Shown: positions 26,713 to 35,086, numbered from the stretch's first letter. The stretch: DNA of 64,000 bases from Acidobacteriota bacterium (GCA_035529075.1 DATKXK010000018.1:62001-126000); one strand, 5' to 3'. A program made the numbers and translations. Notes: generated by a model not told the origin, from the sequence alone.

Positions 26713-27819
26713 ATGGCTGTACCTCTATTGGATCTGACCAGGCAGTACTCATACTTGAAGCCTGAACTCGACCGGGCGGTGCTCGACGTGCTGGCGCACT
26801 CCAGGTTTATCCTTGGCCCGGAAGTCACGCACCTGGAGAGTGAAATCGCCCGTTTGTGCAAGGTGGACCACGGAATCGGCGTGGCCTCGGGGACCGATGC
26901 CCTCATGATCGCCCTGCGGGCGGCGGGTGTGGGACCCGGTGATGAAGTGATCACGACCGATTTTTCGTTTTTCTCGACGGCGAGTGTAATCGCGCGCGTC
27001 GGCGCCACTCCGGTGTTTGTGGACATTGAGCCGGACACGTACAACCTTGACGTAACGCTGATCGAGCAGGTGGTGACGGATCGGACCAGGGCCATCATCC
27101 CCGTTCACCTGTTCGGCCAGCCGGCCGACATGGACGCCGTCATGGAAGTAGCCGCGAGGCACGACCTTAAGGTGATCGAGGACGCTGCACAGGCGATTGG
27201 TGCCGAGTACAAGGGGCGTCCGGCCGGGTCCATCGGGGATTTCGGTTGCTTCTCGTTCTATCCCACCAAGAATCTCGGCGCGGACGGCGATGCCGGTATG
27301 ATCGTCACGAAGACGCCGGAACATGAGACGCTGTGCCGGTCGCTGCGCGCCCATGGAGAGAACCCAAAATACTACCACCAGTTTATCGGCTACAACTCCC
27401 GGCTGGATACAATGCAGGCGGCGGTCCTGCTCGTGAAACTGCCGTACCTTCGCCAGTGGTCGCAGATACGTCGCGAGCACGCGAGGCGGTATGACGAAGC
27501 GTTTGCCGATGTGCCGGACCTGGTGACGCCCGCGGTCAGGGAGTATGCCACTTTCCACATCTACAACCAGTACACACTGGCCTCGACCAGGCGGGATCAG
27601 GTCGTGGCGGCGCTCAAGAAAGCCGGTATCGGCTACTGTGTCTACTACCCGGTGGCCTTTCACGCCCAGACCTGCTTTGCCTCGCTGGGATACAAACCGG
27701 ACGAGTTTCCGGTGTCCAGCCGGGCCGCCTCGGAGGTTTTCTCCCTGCCGATCTATCCGGAGTTGACGGCCGAGGAACAGTCCGAGGTAATCGATGCCGT
27801 GCGGCGGGCACTGGCTTAG
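26713..27819 (+). CDS. DegT/DnrJ/EryC1 sugar aminotransferase
   Basis: 368 residues, PLP-dependent, transfers an amino group from glutamate to a keto-sugar nucleotide. The Schiff-base lysine is in SFYPTKNLGADGDAG, and VASGTDALMIALRAAGVGPGDEVI and VIEDAAQAIGAEYKGRPAGSIG are classic family motifs. Closest in style to WbpE-type enzymes that form 3-amino sugars, which agrees with the acetyltransferase 9 bases upstream. Substrate not determined by sequence alone. Confidence 0.9.
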   Translation: MAVPLLDLTRQYSYLKPELDRAVLDVLAHSRFILGPEVTHLESEIARLCKVDHGIGVASGTDALMIALRAAGVGPGDEVITTDFSFFSTASVIARVGATPVFVDIEPDTYNLDVTLIEQVVTDRTRAIIPVHLFGQPADMDAVMEVAARHDLKVIEDAAQAIGAEYKGRPAGSIGDFGCFSFYPTKNLGADGDAGMIVTKTPEHETLCRSLRAHGENPKYYHQFIGYNSRLDTMQAAVLLVKLPYLRQWSQIRREHARRYDEAFADVPDLVTPAVREYATFHIYNQYTLASTRRDQVVAALKKAGIGYCVYYPVAFHAQTCFASLGYKPDEFPVSSRAASEVFSLPIYPELTAEEQSEVIDAVRRALA

Positions 27820-27861
27820 GCAACCATTTCGGGAATCCCGGTTATCGGGGGAGAATCACTC

Positions 27862-28920
27862 TTGGCAGCAGGGCGAGTAGTTGTCTTCGGATGGGCCGAA
27901 TCGATTCACACGAGGCGCTGGGTCGAAGGGATGGCCTCGCGCGGTTTCCGGGTGAAGCTCATCTCGTTGGGCGGGCGAGCTCTACCGGGCGTCGAGACCG
28001 TCATTCATCGACGCGCCGGTAGGCGCTCTTACCTGTTGTGCGCGGGCGCGGCGGCACGGGAAGCCCGGGACTTCGGTCCTGATCTCGTCCACGTTCATTA
28101 CGCGACCGGGTTCGGTCTCTGGGGTCTTGCCGCACGGCACGCGCCGACACTGGTATCGGTGTGGGGCACGGACGTGGAGGCAGGTGCCCCCCGCTGGTTC
28201 CTGCGTCCGTTGGTCCGAAAAGTGCTGCGCCGGGCGGCATGGATCAGCGCCACCAGTGAGTACCTCAAGCGAAGGGCCGTCCATCTTGTGCCGGAGGCTG
28301 CCGAGAAGATAACGGTCATCCCGTTCGGTGTCACGGTGGGGGAGAAGCCTCCGGCGTTTCCGGCCGATGATACGATACGAATCTGCTTTATGAAATCCCA
28401 CCGTCGGGTCTCGGGACCGGACATTCTCCTGAAGGCCATGGCAGAGGTAGTCACCGAAATTCCGAACGTCCGCCTGTCGATAGCCGGATCGGGCCGTATG
28501 ACCCCGCACCTCAAACGGCTGGTCCGCTCCTGCAATCTTGAGGACCGGGTGAGCTTTGTCGGCCACCTGGAGCCTGATGAAGTGGGCCGGTTTCTGGAAG
28601 GACACCATTTCATGGTCATGCCGTCTCGCAGGGAATCGTTTGGCGTTGCGGCGCTTGAGGCGGCAGCCTGCGGTCGTCCCGTGATCGCGTCCGACGTCGG
28701 TGGTGTTCCCGAGGTGGTCCGCCACGACCACACCGGTATTCTCGTTCCCGCCGGTGATGTCGATCGGCTGGCCCTCGCGATAGTCGAGTTGTCCCGGGAC
28801 GCTCAGCGGCGGCAGCGGCTGGGTGGCGCCGCCTTCGAGTTCGCGCGAGCAAAATATCCCTGGGAAAAATCGCTTGACATGATGTCCTCCCTTTATGAAC
28901 GGTTAATCGATGAAAGCTGA
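27862..28920 (+). CDS. Family 4 glycosyltransferase
   Basis: 352 residues with a GT-B fold. The C-terminal donor-binding half carries RESFGVAALEAAACGRPVIASDVGGVPEVV, the E-x7-E motif of GT4, and TGILVPAGDVDRLA. The N-terminal half shows WAESIHTRRWVEGMASRGF. Starts with TTG at 27862, with GGGAG nine bases upstream; no other good start exists near the first strand. Its 3' end overlaps the next aminotransferase by 11 bases, so they are in one operon. Acceptor and sugar unknown. Confidence 0.88.
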   Translation: MAAGRVVVFGWAESIHTRRWVEGMASRGFRVKLISLGGRALPGVETVIHRRAGRRSYLLCAGAAAREARDFGPDLVHVHYATGFGLWGLAARHAPTLVSVWGTDVEAGAPRWFLRPLVRKVLRRAAWISATSEYLKRRAVHLVPEAAEKITVIPFGVTVGEKPPAFPADDTIRICFMKSHRRVSGPDILLKAMAEVVTEIPNVRLSIAGSGRMTPHLKRLVRSCNLEDRVSFVGHLEPDEVGRFLEGHHFMVMPSRRESFGVAALEAAACGRPVIASDVGGVPEVVRHDHTGILVPAGDVDRLALAIVELSRDAQRRQRLGGAAFEFARAKYPWEKSLDMMSSLYERLIDES

Positions 28921-30064
28921 GCGCATTCCGCTTTACGATCTCACCCTCTCCAGGAGGGCTATCAGGGAAGTCACTGACACGCTGTCGTCGGGATGGCTGA
29001 CAACCGGTCCCAAGGTCAGGGAGTTTGAAAAGGCGGCGGCGTCATACCTGGGTGTTCCGTATACGGCCGCGCTGAGTTCGGCGACGGCCGGATTGACTCT
29101 GAGTCTCAAGACGGCCGGAGTCGGGGGCAGAGAAGTCATCACCTCGCCGTTCACGTTTATCGCCACGGTGGAGGCAATCCTGCGCAGCGGAGGCACGCCG
29201 GTCTTTGCAGACATCGACCCCGAAACGCTCAATATCGATCCCCGGGACGTGGCCGGGAAAATATCAAAGCGCACTGCCTGTATTCTGCCGGTGGACATCG
29301 CAGGCTACCCGGCCGATTACAGGCAACTTCGCCGCCTGGCCAGGCAGCATGCGGTTTCTCTCCTGGCCGATTCGGCGCACTCCTTCGGTGCCGTCTACCG
29401 TGGGAAGTCCATGGCCAGGCTGGCTGATGCTGTGGTTTTCTCCTTTCAAGCCACCAAGAACCTCACCTGCGGAGAGGGCGGCATGGTGGCCTCGCGCTCG
29501 AAGTCATTCGTGGAGCGGATCAGGCTGCTTTCCCTGCACGGCTTGAGTGCCGGGGCCTACCAACGGCGGTTGAAGCGGCGGTGGGAGTACGACGTCAGCG
29601 ATCTCGGGTTCAAGGCCAATCTGTCGGACGTGCACGCAGCCATCGGACTCGGGCAGATGGCGGAGTTTGGCAGGAACCAGGCCAGACGGACGGCTATTGC
29701 CGGTCGCTACGTCAGAAATCTTGACGCCTTAGGCGACTACCTGGCCCTGCCGCGACCGGTGTCCTGGGTGAGCCACGCCTGGCATCTGTTCATTATTCGG
29801 CTGCATCTGTCTCGTCTGAGCATCGACCGCAACCGATTCATCGCGCTGATGGCCCGGCGCGGCGTAGAGTGCGGCGTGCACTACCGGCCGGTTTTCGCCT
29901 TTTCCTTTTATCGGCGACGCGGCCTGAGTGAGCGTCGGTGGCCCAATGCGGCCCGGGCCGGGCGCTGCGTGGTGTCGCTGCCGATGTACCCCGGATTGAA
30001 AATGGCGCAGGTTGATTATATCTGCGACAGCATCGCCGAAATCGTGATGACGCACGCCCGGTAG
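28910..30064 (+). CDS. Second DegT/DnrJ/EryC1 sugar aminotransferase
   Basis: 384 residues. PLP lysine in SFQATKNLTCGEGGM; also SSGWLTTGPKVREFEKAAA at the N-terminus, ALSSATAGLTLSLKTAGV and the C-terminal ECGVHYRPV. The N-terminal pattern resembles enzymes such as ArnB/PseC that form 4-amino sugars, so the cluster may build a sugar with two different amino groups, or two different amino sugars. This is inference. Starts inside the glycosyltransferase gene (11-base overlap) and ends the cluster; a strong hairpin follows 28 bases after its stop. Confidence 0.9.
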   Translation: MKAERIPLYDLTLSRRAIREVTDTLSSGWLTTGPKVREFEKAAASYLGVPYTAALSSATAGLTLSLKTAGVGGREVITSPFTFIATVEAILRSGGTPVFADIDPETLNIDPRDVAGKISKRTACILPVDIAGYPADYRQLRRLARQHAVSLLADSAHSFGAVYRGKSMARLADAVVFSFQATKNLTCGEGGMVASRSKSFVERIRLLSLHGLSAGAYQRRLKRRWEYDVSDLGFKANLSDVHAAIGLGQMAEFGRNQARRTAIAGRYVRNLDALGDYLALPRPVSWVSHAWHLFIIRLHLSRLSIDRNRFIALMARRGVECGVHYRPVFAFSFYRRRGLSERRWPNAARAGRCVVSLPMYPGLKMAQVDYICDSIAEIVMTHAR

Positions 30065-30091
30065 GAAGCCGGGGCATTCTTCACCCGCATC

Positions 30092-30124
30092 TGCCGGTGC
30101 CTGTTGTCTGCACCGGCAAAATTT
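30092..30124 (+). terminator. Intrinsic terminator of the first glycan cluster
   Basis: TGCCGGTGC (30092-30100) and GCACCGGCA (30110-30118) form a perfect 9-bp stem with a 9-base loop, followed by AAATTTT. The loop holds the -35 box of the next gene. Confidence 0.65.
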
Positions 30125-30132
30125 TGTATAAA
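30104..30132 (+). promoter_or_regulatory. Promoter of the DRG-like GTPase gene, leaderless type, inside the terminator
   Basis: TTGTCT (30104-30109), 17-base spacer, TATAAA (30127-30132). The -10 box ends 6 bases before the ATG at 30139. The -35 box fills the loop of the terminator hairpin at 30092-30118. Confidence 0.6.
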
Positions 30133-30138
30133 TTGTCT

Positions 30139-31134
30139 ATGCCGGCAAACCTTCCGCCACAGTATTACGAGCTGGAGCGCGAGTTCCGTGCCGAGAAGGA
30201 CCCGAGGGAAAGGCTCAGGCTGGCCCAGGAGTTGTTGAAAATCATGCCCAAACACAAGGGCACCGACAAACTCCAGGCCGACCTGAAAGCCAAAATAGCC
30301 AAGCTGAAGAAGCAGATCGAAGGAGGGGACAGACAACACGGCGCGCATCAGGCGCCAGCGCACGATTATATCCCCAGCGAGGGGGCCGGGCAGATCGTGT
30401 TGATCGGACCGCCCAACTGCGGCAAATCTTCCCTGGTCGACGTTCTGACCAACGCCACGCCGCTGGTTACGGATTACCCGTATGCGACGCGCGAGCCGCT
30501 CGCCGCGATGATGACGTTTGAGACGGTTCAGATACAGTTGATTGACACTCCTCCCATTTCTCACGATCTGTATGAGAACTACATGAGCAACCTGGTGCGC
30601 AACGCTGACCTGGTGGCCCTGGTATGCGACCTCTCTAATCCGGCCATGAACGACAATCTGAGCACGGTGTTGCGACAGCTGGAAGAGAAGCGCATACTTC
30701 TTCGCCCGCGGGTCGAGGAACAGCCGGAAGACCCCCGCTTCTGTGCCAAGAAGACGATTTTCATCGCTCACAAGGCCTACGAGGACGAGTCGGGGGAAAA
30801 GCGGGCGTTTCTGGCCGGTCGGTTCCCGGGATTCGCCATGTTCGCCACTTCGATAATCGATGATGAGTCCCTGCAGGCGCTGCGTCGCGGGATGTTTGAG
30901 GCGCTCGGCATCATCCGCATCTACACCAAGCAGGTGGGCAAAGAGGCGGAACTCGTGAATCCGGTTATACTCCCGATAGGGGGAACGGTCGAGGACGCCG
31001 CCCTGAGCATACACAAGGATTTTGCCCAGCGCCTGAAGTTCGCCAAGGTCTGGGGTGTCGGCAAATTCGACGGTCAGCGCGTGCACAGGGATTATCGGCT
31101 TTCCGACGGAGATATAGTCGAGTTCCATATCTGA
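30139..31134 (+). CDS. DRG/Obg-like GTPase with C-terminal TGS domain
   Basis: 331 residues. An N-terminal helical part (YYELEREFRAEKDPRERL, then KIMPKHKGTDKLQADLKAKI) leads to a GTPase domain with P-loop GPPNCGKSS at 90-98 and G3 DTPP at 136-139, and a TGS domain at about 255-331 (GQRVHRDYRLSDGDIVEFHI). The layout resembles archaeal and eukaryotic DRG proteins and a bacterial family in Planctomycetes and similar phyla; these bind ribosomes or tRNA. The G4 motif that reads guanine (NKxD) is HKAY at 211-214, so nucleotide specificity may be relaxed or lost. The frame extends to 30097 but the promoter fixes the start at 30139. Confidence 0.82.
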   Translation: MPANLPPQYYELEREFRAEKDPRERLRLAQELLKIMPKHKGTDKLQADLKAKIAKLKKQIEGGDRQHGAHQAPAHDYIPSEGAGQIVLIGPPNCGKSSLVDVLTNATPLVTDYPYATREPLAAMMTFETVQIQLIDTPPISHDLYENYMSNLVRNADLVALVCDLSNPAMNDNLSTVLRQLEEKRILLRPRVEEQPEDPRFCAKKTIFIAHKAYEDESGEKRAFLAGRFPGFAMFATSIIDDESLQALRRGMFEALGIIRIYTKQVGKEAELVNPVILPIGGTVEDAALSIHKDFAQRLKFAKVWGVGKFDGQRVHRDYRLSDGDIVEFHI

Positions 31135-31163
31135 CCTGTCGCATCCAATGGGTCAAATAGGAC

Positions 31164-31192
31164 TTGACATTGCCGGAACCTGCGGCCAAAAT
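31164..31192 (+). promoter_or_regulatory. Promoter of the 31200 membrane-protein gene, leaderless type
   Basis: TTGACA (31164-31169), 17-base spacer, CAAAAT (31187-31192). The -10 box ends 7 bases before the ATG at 31200. The TTG of the -35 box is also an in-frame start of a longer reading, rejected for that reason. Confidence 0.55.
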
Positions 31193-31199
31193 TACCCTG

Positions 31200-32357
31200 A
31201 TGGAACGGGCACCGCGTTTTAACTTCCACGATGTCCTCTGGGCTCCCGCCCGGGCGCTCTCGGCCAAGCAGATTTTTTCCATGACGGTCTTTCTGGTCGC
31301 GGCGCTGCTCGTCTATGACCTGTTCTACTACCTGGCCTTTCTTATAGACGGCGAGCCGCTGGGGATCGCATTCTCGGCCTACGGTCTCTTTCCGTTCGTT
31401 GACTTTGCGTTCAACGGCCCGGCGGCACGAATATGCTTCCTGGTCGGCGTTACGCTGTCGCTGTTTGCGCTGATGCTCGGCTTTTTCGCGGTAGCGTCCA
31501 TCAATGTGGAAGCGGTGCGCGGTAACCGGTTTTTCTCGGCGCGGGGCGCCGTTCGCTTTGCCCTGGTCCGCTTCCGCCAACTGTTCCTGTCCGAGTTGAC
31601 CATCGTCCTTTTCGTGGCCTTTATTGTCCTGTTGTTTTTCCTGCTCGGGCTGGTCAGCCGCATTCCGTTGATCGGTCAGTGGCTGTACACGCTCCTGTTT
31701 GTCGTGCCGAACTTCATTGTGGCCCTGTTTTCGGTTTTTATCATCTTCGTCTTCACGCTGACCATCCTTCTTCTGCCGGCGGTGGCGGCGGCCGAACGTG
31801 AGGGTGAAACGTTTGCAGCCATCCTCGAGACTTTCTCGACTGTCATCCGCCAACCCTTCCGCTGGGCCGGGTACACGGCCTACTCTTTCGTGGCGGCCAA
31901 GGTGTGCAGCTTCCTCTATGCCTATTTCTGTTACCGGGCGGTGCAGTTCATGGTCTGGGCCAGTTCGCTCGGCGGAGGCGACGCCCTGGAGCGGCTGGTC
32001 AGGTCCGGCCTCGGTCACCTTCCGGTCAGGGAAGACCTCGTTCGGGAGCTGCTCAACGTCTTCCCGGGAGTCCCGTTCGGCATTTCGGTTCTTCGGTGGC
32101 GCTGGGACGGTTCCGATCAGGCGGTGAGCTACCTGATGGCGGTCATGCTGTTTCTCGTCTTCGCGACCGTGGCGGGGTACCTGCTGGCGATAGTCGCGGC
32201 GGCGCAGGCTCGCGGGTACGTGGCGTTGCGGTACATCAAGGACCAGTACAGTATTGCCGACGAAGACCCGCTCTTCTTCACGGATGAGCACGTCAACCCC
32301 GAGGTTGTGGAAACGGACGTGCACCCCGGCACGTCGGACAACGGCAGTCCCTCATAG
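31200..32357 (+). CDS. Multi-pass membrane protein of unknown function
   Basis: 385 residues. About six hydrophobic segments: MTVFLVAALLVYDLFYYLAF, ICFLVGVTLSLFALMLGFF, IVLFVAFIVLLFFLLG, LLFVVPNFIVALFSVFIIF, a weaker one near SFVAAKVCSFLYAYF, and LMAVMLFLVFATVAGYLLAI near the C-terminus. The acidic tail (EVVETDVHPGTSDN) is probably cytoplasmic. I recognise no catalytic motif or named family. It is followed by panC after 17 bases and could be co-transcribed, but the pairing suggests no role. Confidence 0.7.
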   Translation: MERAPRFNFHDVLWAPARALSAKQIFSMTVFLVAALLVYDLFYYLAFLIDGEPLGIAFSAYGLFPFVDFAFNGPAARICFLVGVTLSLFALMLGFFAVASINVEAVRGNRFFSARGAVRFALVRFRQLFLSELTIVLFVAFIVLLFFLLGLVSRIPLIGQWLYTLLFVVPNFIVALFSVFIIFVFTLTILLLPAVAAAEREGETFAAILETFSTVIRQPFRWAGYTAYSFVAAKVCSFLYAYFCYRAVQFMVWASSLGGGDALERLVRSGLGHLPVREDLVRELLNVFPGVPFGISVLRWRWDGSDQAVSYLMAVMLFLVFATVAGYLLAIVAAAQARGYVALRYIKDQYSIADEDPLFFTDEHVNPEVVETDVHPGTSDNGSPS

Positions 32358-32374
32358 GTTTCAGGCTTCCCCTC

Positions 32375-33220
32375 ATGCAAACCATCCGTTTCGTCAAGCG
32401 AATGCAGCGAGTCGCCCGAGGGCTGGCCGCCGAGGGCAGGACTATCGGGCTGGTGCCCACCATGGGGTCTTTGCACGAGGGGCACCTTTCGCTGATTCGG
32501 CGGGCGAAAAAGGCCGCCGACGTGGTTATCACCACCATCTTTGTCAACCCGACCCAGTTTGAGCGCGGCGACGACCTGAGCCGATACCCGCGCGATGAGA
32601 AGGGAGATCCGCGCAGGATCCGGGCCGCCGGCGGCGATATTGTCTTTGTCCCCGCAGCCTCGGAGATCTACCCGGCCGATTACCAGACCTGGGTGACGGT
32701 GGACCAGCTGACCCGGACGCTGGAGGGAGCCTCGCGGCCGACGCACTTCAGAGGCGTGACTACGATTGTGGCCAAGCTGTTCAATATCACGCGTCCCGAC
32801 GTGGCCGTGTTCGGCATGAAGGACTACCAGCAGGCGGTGGTGCTCCGTCGCATGACGCGCGACCTGGGCTACCCGATCAAGTACATTATCGCGCCGACCG
32901 TGCGGGAACGCGACGGCCTGGCGATGTCTTCCCGCAACAGGTATTTCGACGAGGCCGGCCGGCGCGAGGCGCTGTGTCTGTACTACGCGCTCACGTCGGC
33001 CCGCGAGTTGGTCAGAAGCGGCGTGACATCCGCCCGTCTGATCGAAAAGGAAATGCGCGCCGTGATAACGGCCGCCTGTCCTTCCGGTGCGATTGATTAC
33101 ATCGCCTTCACCGACTTTTCCAGCCTCGAGCCACTCAGGACGATTGGTCGGGGCGCGATCTGTTCGCTGGCCGTGCGGGTCCGCGGGGTGCGCTTGATCG
33201 ACAACATGAAACTGATATGA
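32375..33220 (+). CDS. panC: Pantothenate synthetase
   Basis: 281 residues. Condenses pantoate with beta-alanine using ATP, the last step of pantothenate (vitamin B5, coenzyme A) synthesis. The HIGH-type motif is in LVPTMGSLHEGHLSLIRRAK, VNPTQFERGDD follows, and KMSKS-like ERDGLAMSSRNRYF is at about 182-195. VFGMKDYQQ has Met where most have Glu (FGEKDYQQ). Its beta-alanine partner enzyme panD lies 700 bases downstream, separated only by a Nudix gene. Confidence 0.96.
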   Translation: MQTIRFVKRMQRVARGLAAEGRTIGLVPTMGSLHEGHLSLIRRAKKAADVVITTIFVNPTQFERGDDLSRYPRDEKGDPRRIRAAGGDIVFVPAASEIYPADYQTWVTVDQLTRTLEGASRPTHFRGVTTIVAKLFNITRPDVAVFGMKDYQQAVVLRRMTRDLGYPIKYIIAPTVRERDGLAMSSRNRYFDEAGRREALCLYYALTSARELVRSGVTSARLIEKEMRAVITAACPSGAIDYIAFTDFSSLEPLRTIGRGAICSLAVRVRGVRLIDNMKLI

Positions 33221-33247
33221 CGGCGCCGCGCCTGCTGCTTTTTCCGC

Positions 33248-33275
33248 TTGACGATTCTGCATTCTCGTATAGATT
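33248..33275 (+). promoter_or_regulatory. Promoter of the Nudix gene
   Basis: TTGACG (33248-33253), 16-base spacer, TAGATT (33270-33275). Predicted leader of about 25 bases, with GGGAG before the ATG at 33308. Confidence 0.5.
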
Positions 33276-33307
33276 ACCCGCGAATTGACACTCGTCGGGA
33301 GCAAGGC

Positions 33308-33784
33308 ATGACGTCAAAGGCGAACATTGGCATAGACTCACCGGGAGTAAACGTCGCCGTCGTCAGGAATGACGCCGACGGCTGGAAGTTCCTGGTGCTC
33401 AAGAGGGCGGAGCGCGAATCCTACGGCGGGTACTGGGGATTTCTGAGCGGCGGCAAGCAGGGCGATGAGAAGGTGGCGCAGGTCGTCGTTCGCGAACTCA
33501 AGGAAGAGACCGGACTGAGCCCGACCGCCATCTGGGCCACCGAGTACGTTGTACAGTTCTACGAGCCGGAGTTCGATCGTATCTGGATATTGCCGCTGAT
33601 CGTAGCCGTTGTCCCTGCCGATTCGGCCGTCAGGCTGTCACCTGAAAACAGCGAGTATGAGTGGCTCCCGCCCAGGCGTGCGAAACTCCGGGTGAGTTGG
33701 AAGAACCTGGCCAGGGCTGTCGAGGATGTCAGCGCGGAACTGGAGATATATCCGGCCCGCAACTGGGTCGAGATCCGGCCCTGA
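33308..33784 (+). CDS. Nudix hydrolase
   Basis: 158 residues. The full Nudix box GX5EX7REUXEEXGU is present: GGKQGDE, seven residues, then RELKEETGL. These enzymes cleave nucleoside diphosphates linked to another group. Size and layout resemble dihydroneopterin triphosphate pyrophosphatase (NudB), which would complete the folate route begun by folE in this window, but Nudix specificity cannot be read from sequence. The upstream TTG at 33248 is part of the promoter; GGGAG seven bases before 33308 supports the ATG. Confidence 0.85.
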   Translation: MTSKANIGIDSPGVNVAVVRNDADGWKFLVLKRAERESYGGYWGFLSGGKQGDEKVAQVVVRELKEETGLSPTAIWATEYVVQFYEPEFDRIWILPLIVAVVPADSAVRLSPENSEYEWLPPRRAKLRVSWKNLARAVEDVSAELEIYPARNWVEIRP

Positions 33785-33798
33785 AAATCGCTCCCGAG

Positions 33799-33817
33799 TG
33801 GGAACCCTGTGGGGCGT
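33799..33817 (+). repeat. Short intergenic repeat, copy 2
   Basis: TGGGAACCC, three variable bases, GGGGCGT, as at 11560-11578. It lies 15 bases after the Nudix stop and 44 bases before the panD -35 box. Confidence 0.35.
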
Positions 33818-33860
33818 TTAGAGTTACACGGTACATCCGGTTCGGACTCGCGGCCGGGGG

Positions 33861-33888
33861 TTGACGGGGTCACGGAAAGTGTTATATT
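33861..33888 (+). promoter_or_regulatory. Promoter of panD
   Basis: TTGACG (33861-33866), 16-base spacer, TATATT (33883-33888). Predicted leader of about 35 bases, with no clear Shine-Dalgarno before the ATG at 33930. Confidence 0.6.
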
Positions 33889-33929
33889 CGGCTGGTGTTC
33901 TGGACTTTGTGACGGGTTAGCGTAACGAC

Positions 33930-34283
33930 ATGCTTATCTCAGTCTGCAAATCGAAAATCCACCGGGTGACAATCACTGATTGTAACCGGGACTACGTCGG
34001 ATCTATTTCCATCGATGCCGACCTTATCAAACGGGCGGACCTTGTACCGTACGAGAAGGTATTGGTGGCCAACGTCACCAATGGAGAGCGTTTCGAGACG
34101 TACGTTCTGGAGGCGGAACCCGGCAGCGGGACGGTAGCTCTGAACGGAGCGGCTGCCCGCAAGGGGGACAGGGGGGACCTCGTAATCATCATCGCCTACG
34201 GGCTTGTCGACAAGAGTGAAGCGAGCGGATTCAAGCCCGTGATCGTCCACGTCGACGGGAATAATAAGCCGACCGACCGCTGA
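33930..34283 (+). CDS. panD: Aspartate 1-decarboxylase (pyruvoyl-dependent)
   Basis: 117 residues. Converts aspartate to beta-alanine for pantothenate. The proenzyme cleaves itself between Gly24 and Ser25 (DYVGSISID) to create the pyruvoyl group. The N-terminal MLISVCKSKIHRVTITDCN and the central ALNGAAARKGDRGDLVII are family hallmarks. Own promoter; a glmU-like gene follows after 44 bases. Confidence 0.96.
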   Translation: MLISVCKSKIHRVTITDCNRDYVGSISIDADLIKRADLVPYEKVLVANVTNGERFETYVLEAEPGSGTVALNGAAARKGDRGDLVIIIAYGLVDKSEASGFKPVIVHVDGNNKPTDR

Positions 34284-34327
34284 GTTTACCCGACGACGTC
34301 CAGGGAACCACGGCCCGCAAAATTCTC

Positions 34328-35086
34328 ATGAATGCCCCGCTGACAAGGAAAGCCGCCGTCGTCCTGGCCGCAGGCAAAGGCAAACGGATGAAGTCCGACC
34401 TTCCCAAGGTCCTGCACACCATCAAAGGTCGGCCGATGATCGCTATCTTACTTGACACGCTGGTACAGACGCAGTTCGACCGGATCATCGTTGTCATCGG
34501 ACACGAGGGGGAGCAGGTCAGGGCCGCTCTGGCCGGATACCCGGTCCAGTTTGTCTGGCAGCGGCGGCAGCTCGGGACCGGCGACGCGGTGAAAAAGACA
34601 GGTGAGCTTCTCGGCGATTTCGAGGGTACCACGTTCGTAACCGTTGGTGATGTGCCCTTCCTGTCCGGCCGGTCGATCCGGGGGCTGTTGGACCAGCACG
34701 AGGCTTGCCATGCTACCGCTACGTGCCTCTCGGCCATACCGGCAGATCCCAAACAGTACGGCCGGATTGTCAGGCACGGCGACAGCGACCGGCTGGAAGC
34801 GATCATCGAGTACAAGGATGCCTCCGAGGACATTCGCAGCATCAGGGAAGTAAACACGGGGATTTTCTGCTTTGACAACCGCAGGCTGTTCGAAGCTCTG
34901 GACGAGATCCGCAATGACAACGTGCAGCGCGAATACTACTTGACGGACGTAATTAAGATATTACACGACAAAGGGTTAGCGGTACATGTAGTGCCCGTGA
35001 GCAATCCCGACGAGGCGGAAGGCATCAACTCCGTCGAGGAACTGCAAAATCTTGCCCGAATCTTCGACGCCAGGCTCTCCGACTGA
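34328..35086 (+). CDS. UDP-GlcNAc pyrophosphorylase domain (GlmU N-terminal half only)
   Basis: 252 residues. Nucleotidyltransferase with the GlmU signature LAAGKGKRMKSDLPKVLH near residues 13-30, QLGTGDAV, VTVGDVPFLSG and EVNTGIFCFD. It should form UDP-GlcNAc from UTP and GlcNAc-1-phosphate for peptidoglycan and lipid A. Classical GlmU continues with a beta-helix acetyltransferase domain of about 200 residues; here the protein stops right after the linker helix (INSVEELQNLARIFDARL). The acetylation step must be done by another protein. No deletion scar is visible downstream. Confidence 0.85.
   Translation: MNAPLTRKAAVVLAAGKGKRMKSDLPKVLHTIKGRPMIAILLDTLVQTQFDRIIVVIGHEGEQVRAALAGYPVQFVWQRRQLGTGDAVKKTGELLGDFEGTTFVTVGDVPFLSGRSIRGLLDQHEACHATATCLSAIPADPKQYGRIVRHGDSDRLEAIIEYKDASEDIRSIREVNTGIFCFDNRRLFEALDEIRNDNVQREYYLTDVIKILHDKGLAVHVVPVSNPDEAEGINSVEELQNLARIFDARLSD

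Noticed and set aside
30016-31128. 370-codon minus-strand frame opposite the DRG-like gene
   Set aside because: Overlaps the terminator and promoter of the plus-strand genes and has no family signature.
31092-32324. 410-codon minus-strand frame opposite the membrane-protein gene
   Set aside because: Arg/Gln/Glu-rich reading is the antisense of hydrophobic codons; the plus strand has membrane segments and a promoter.
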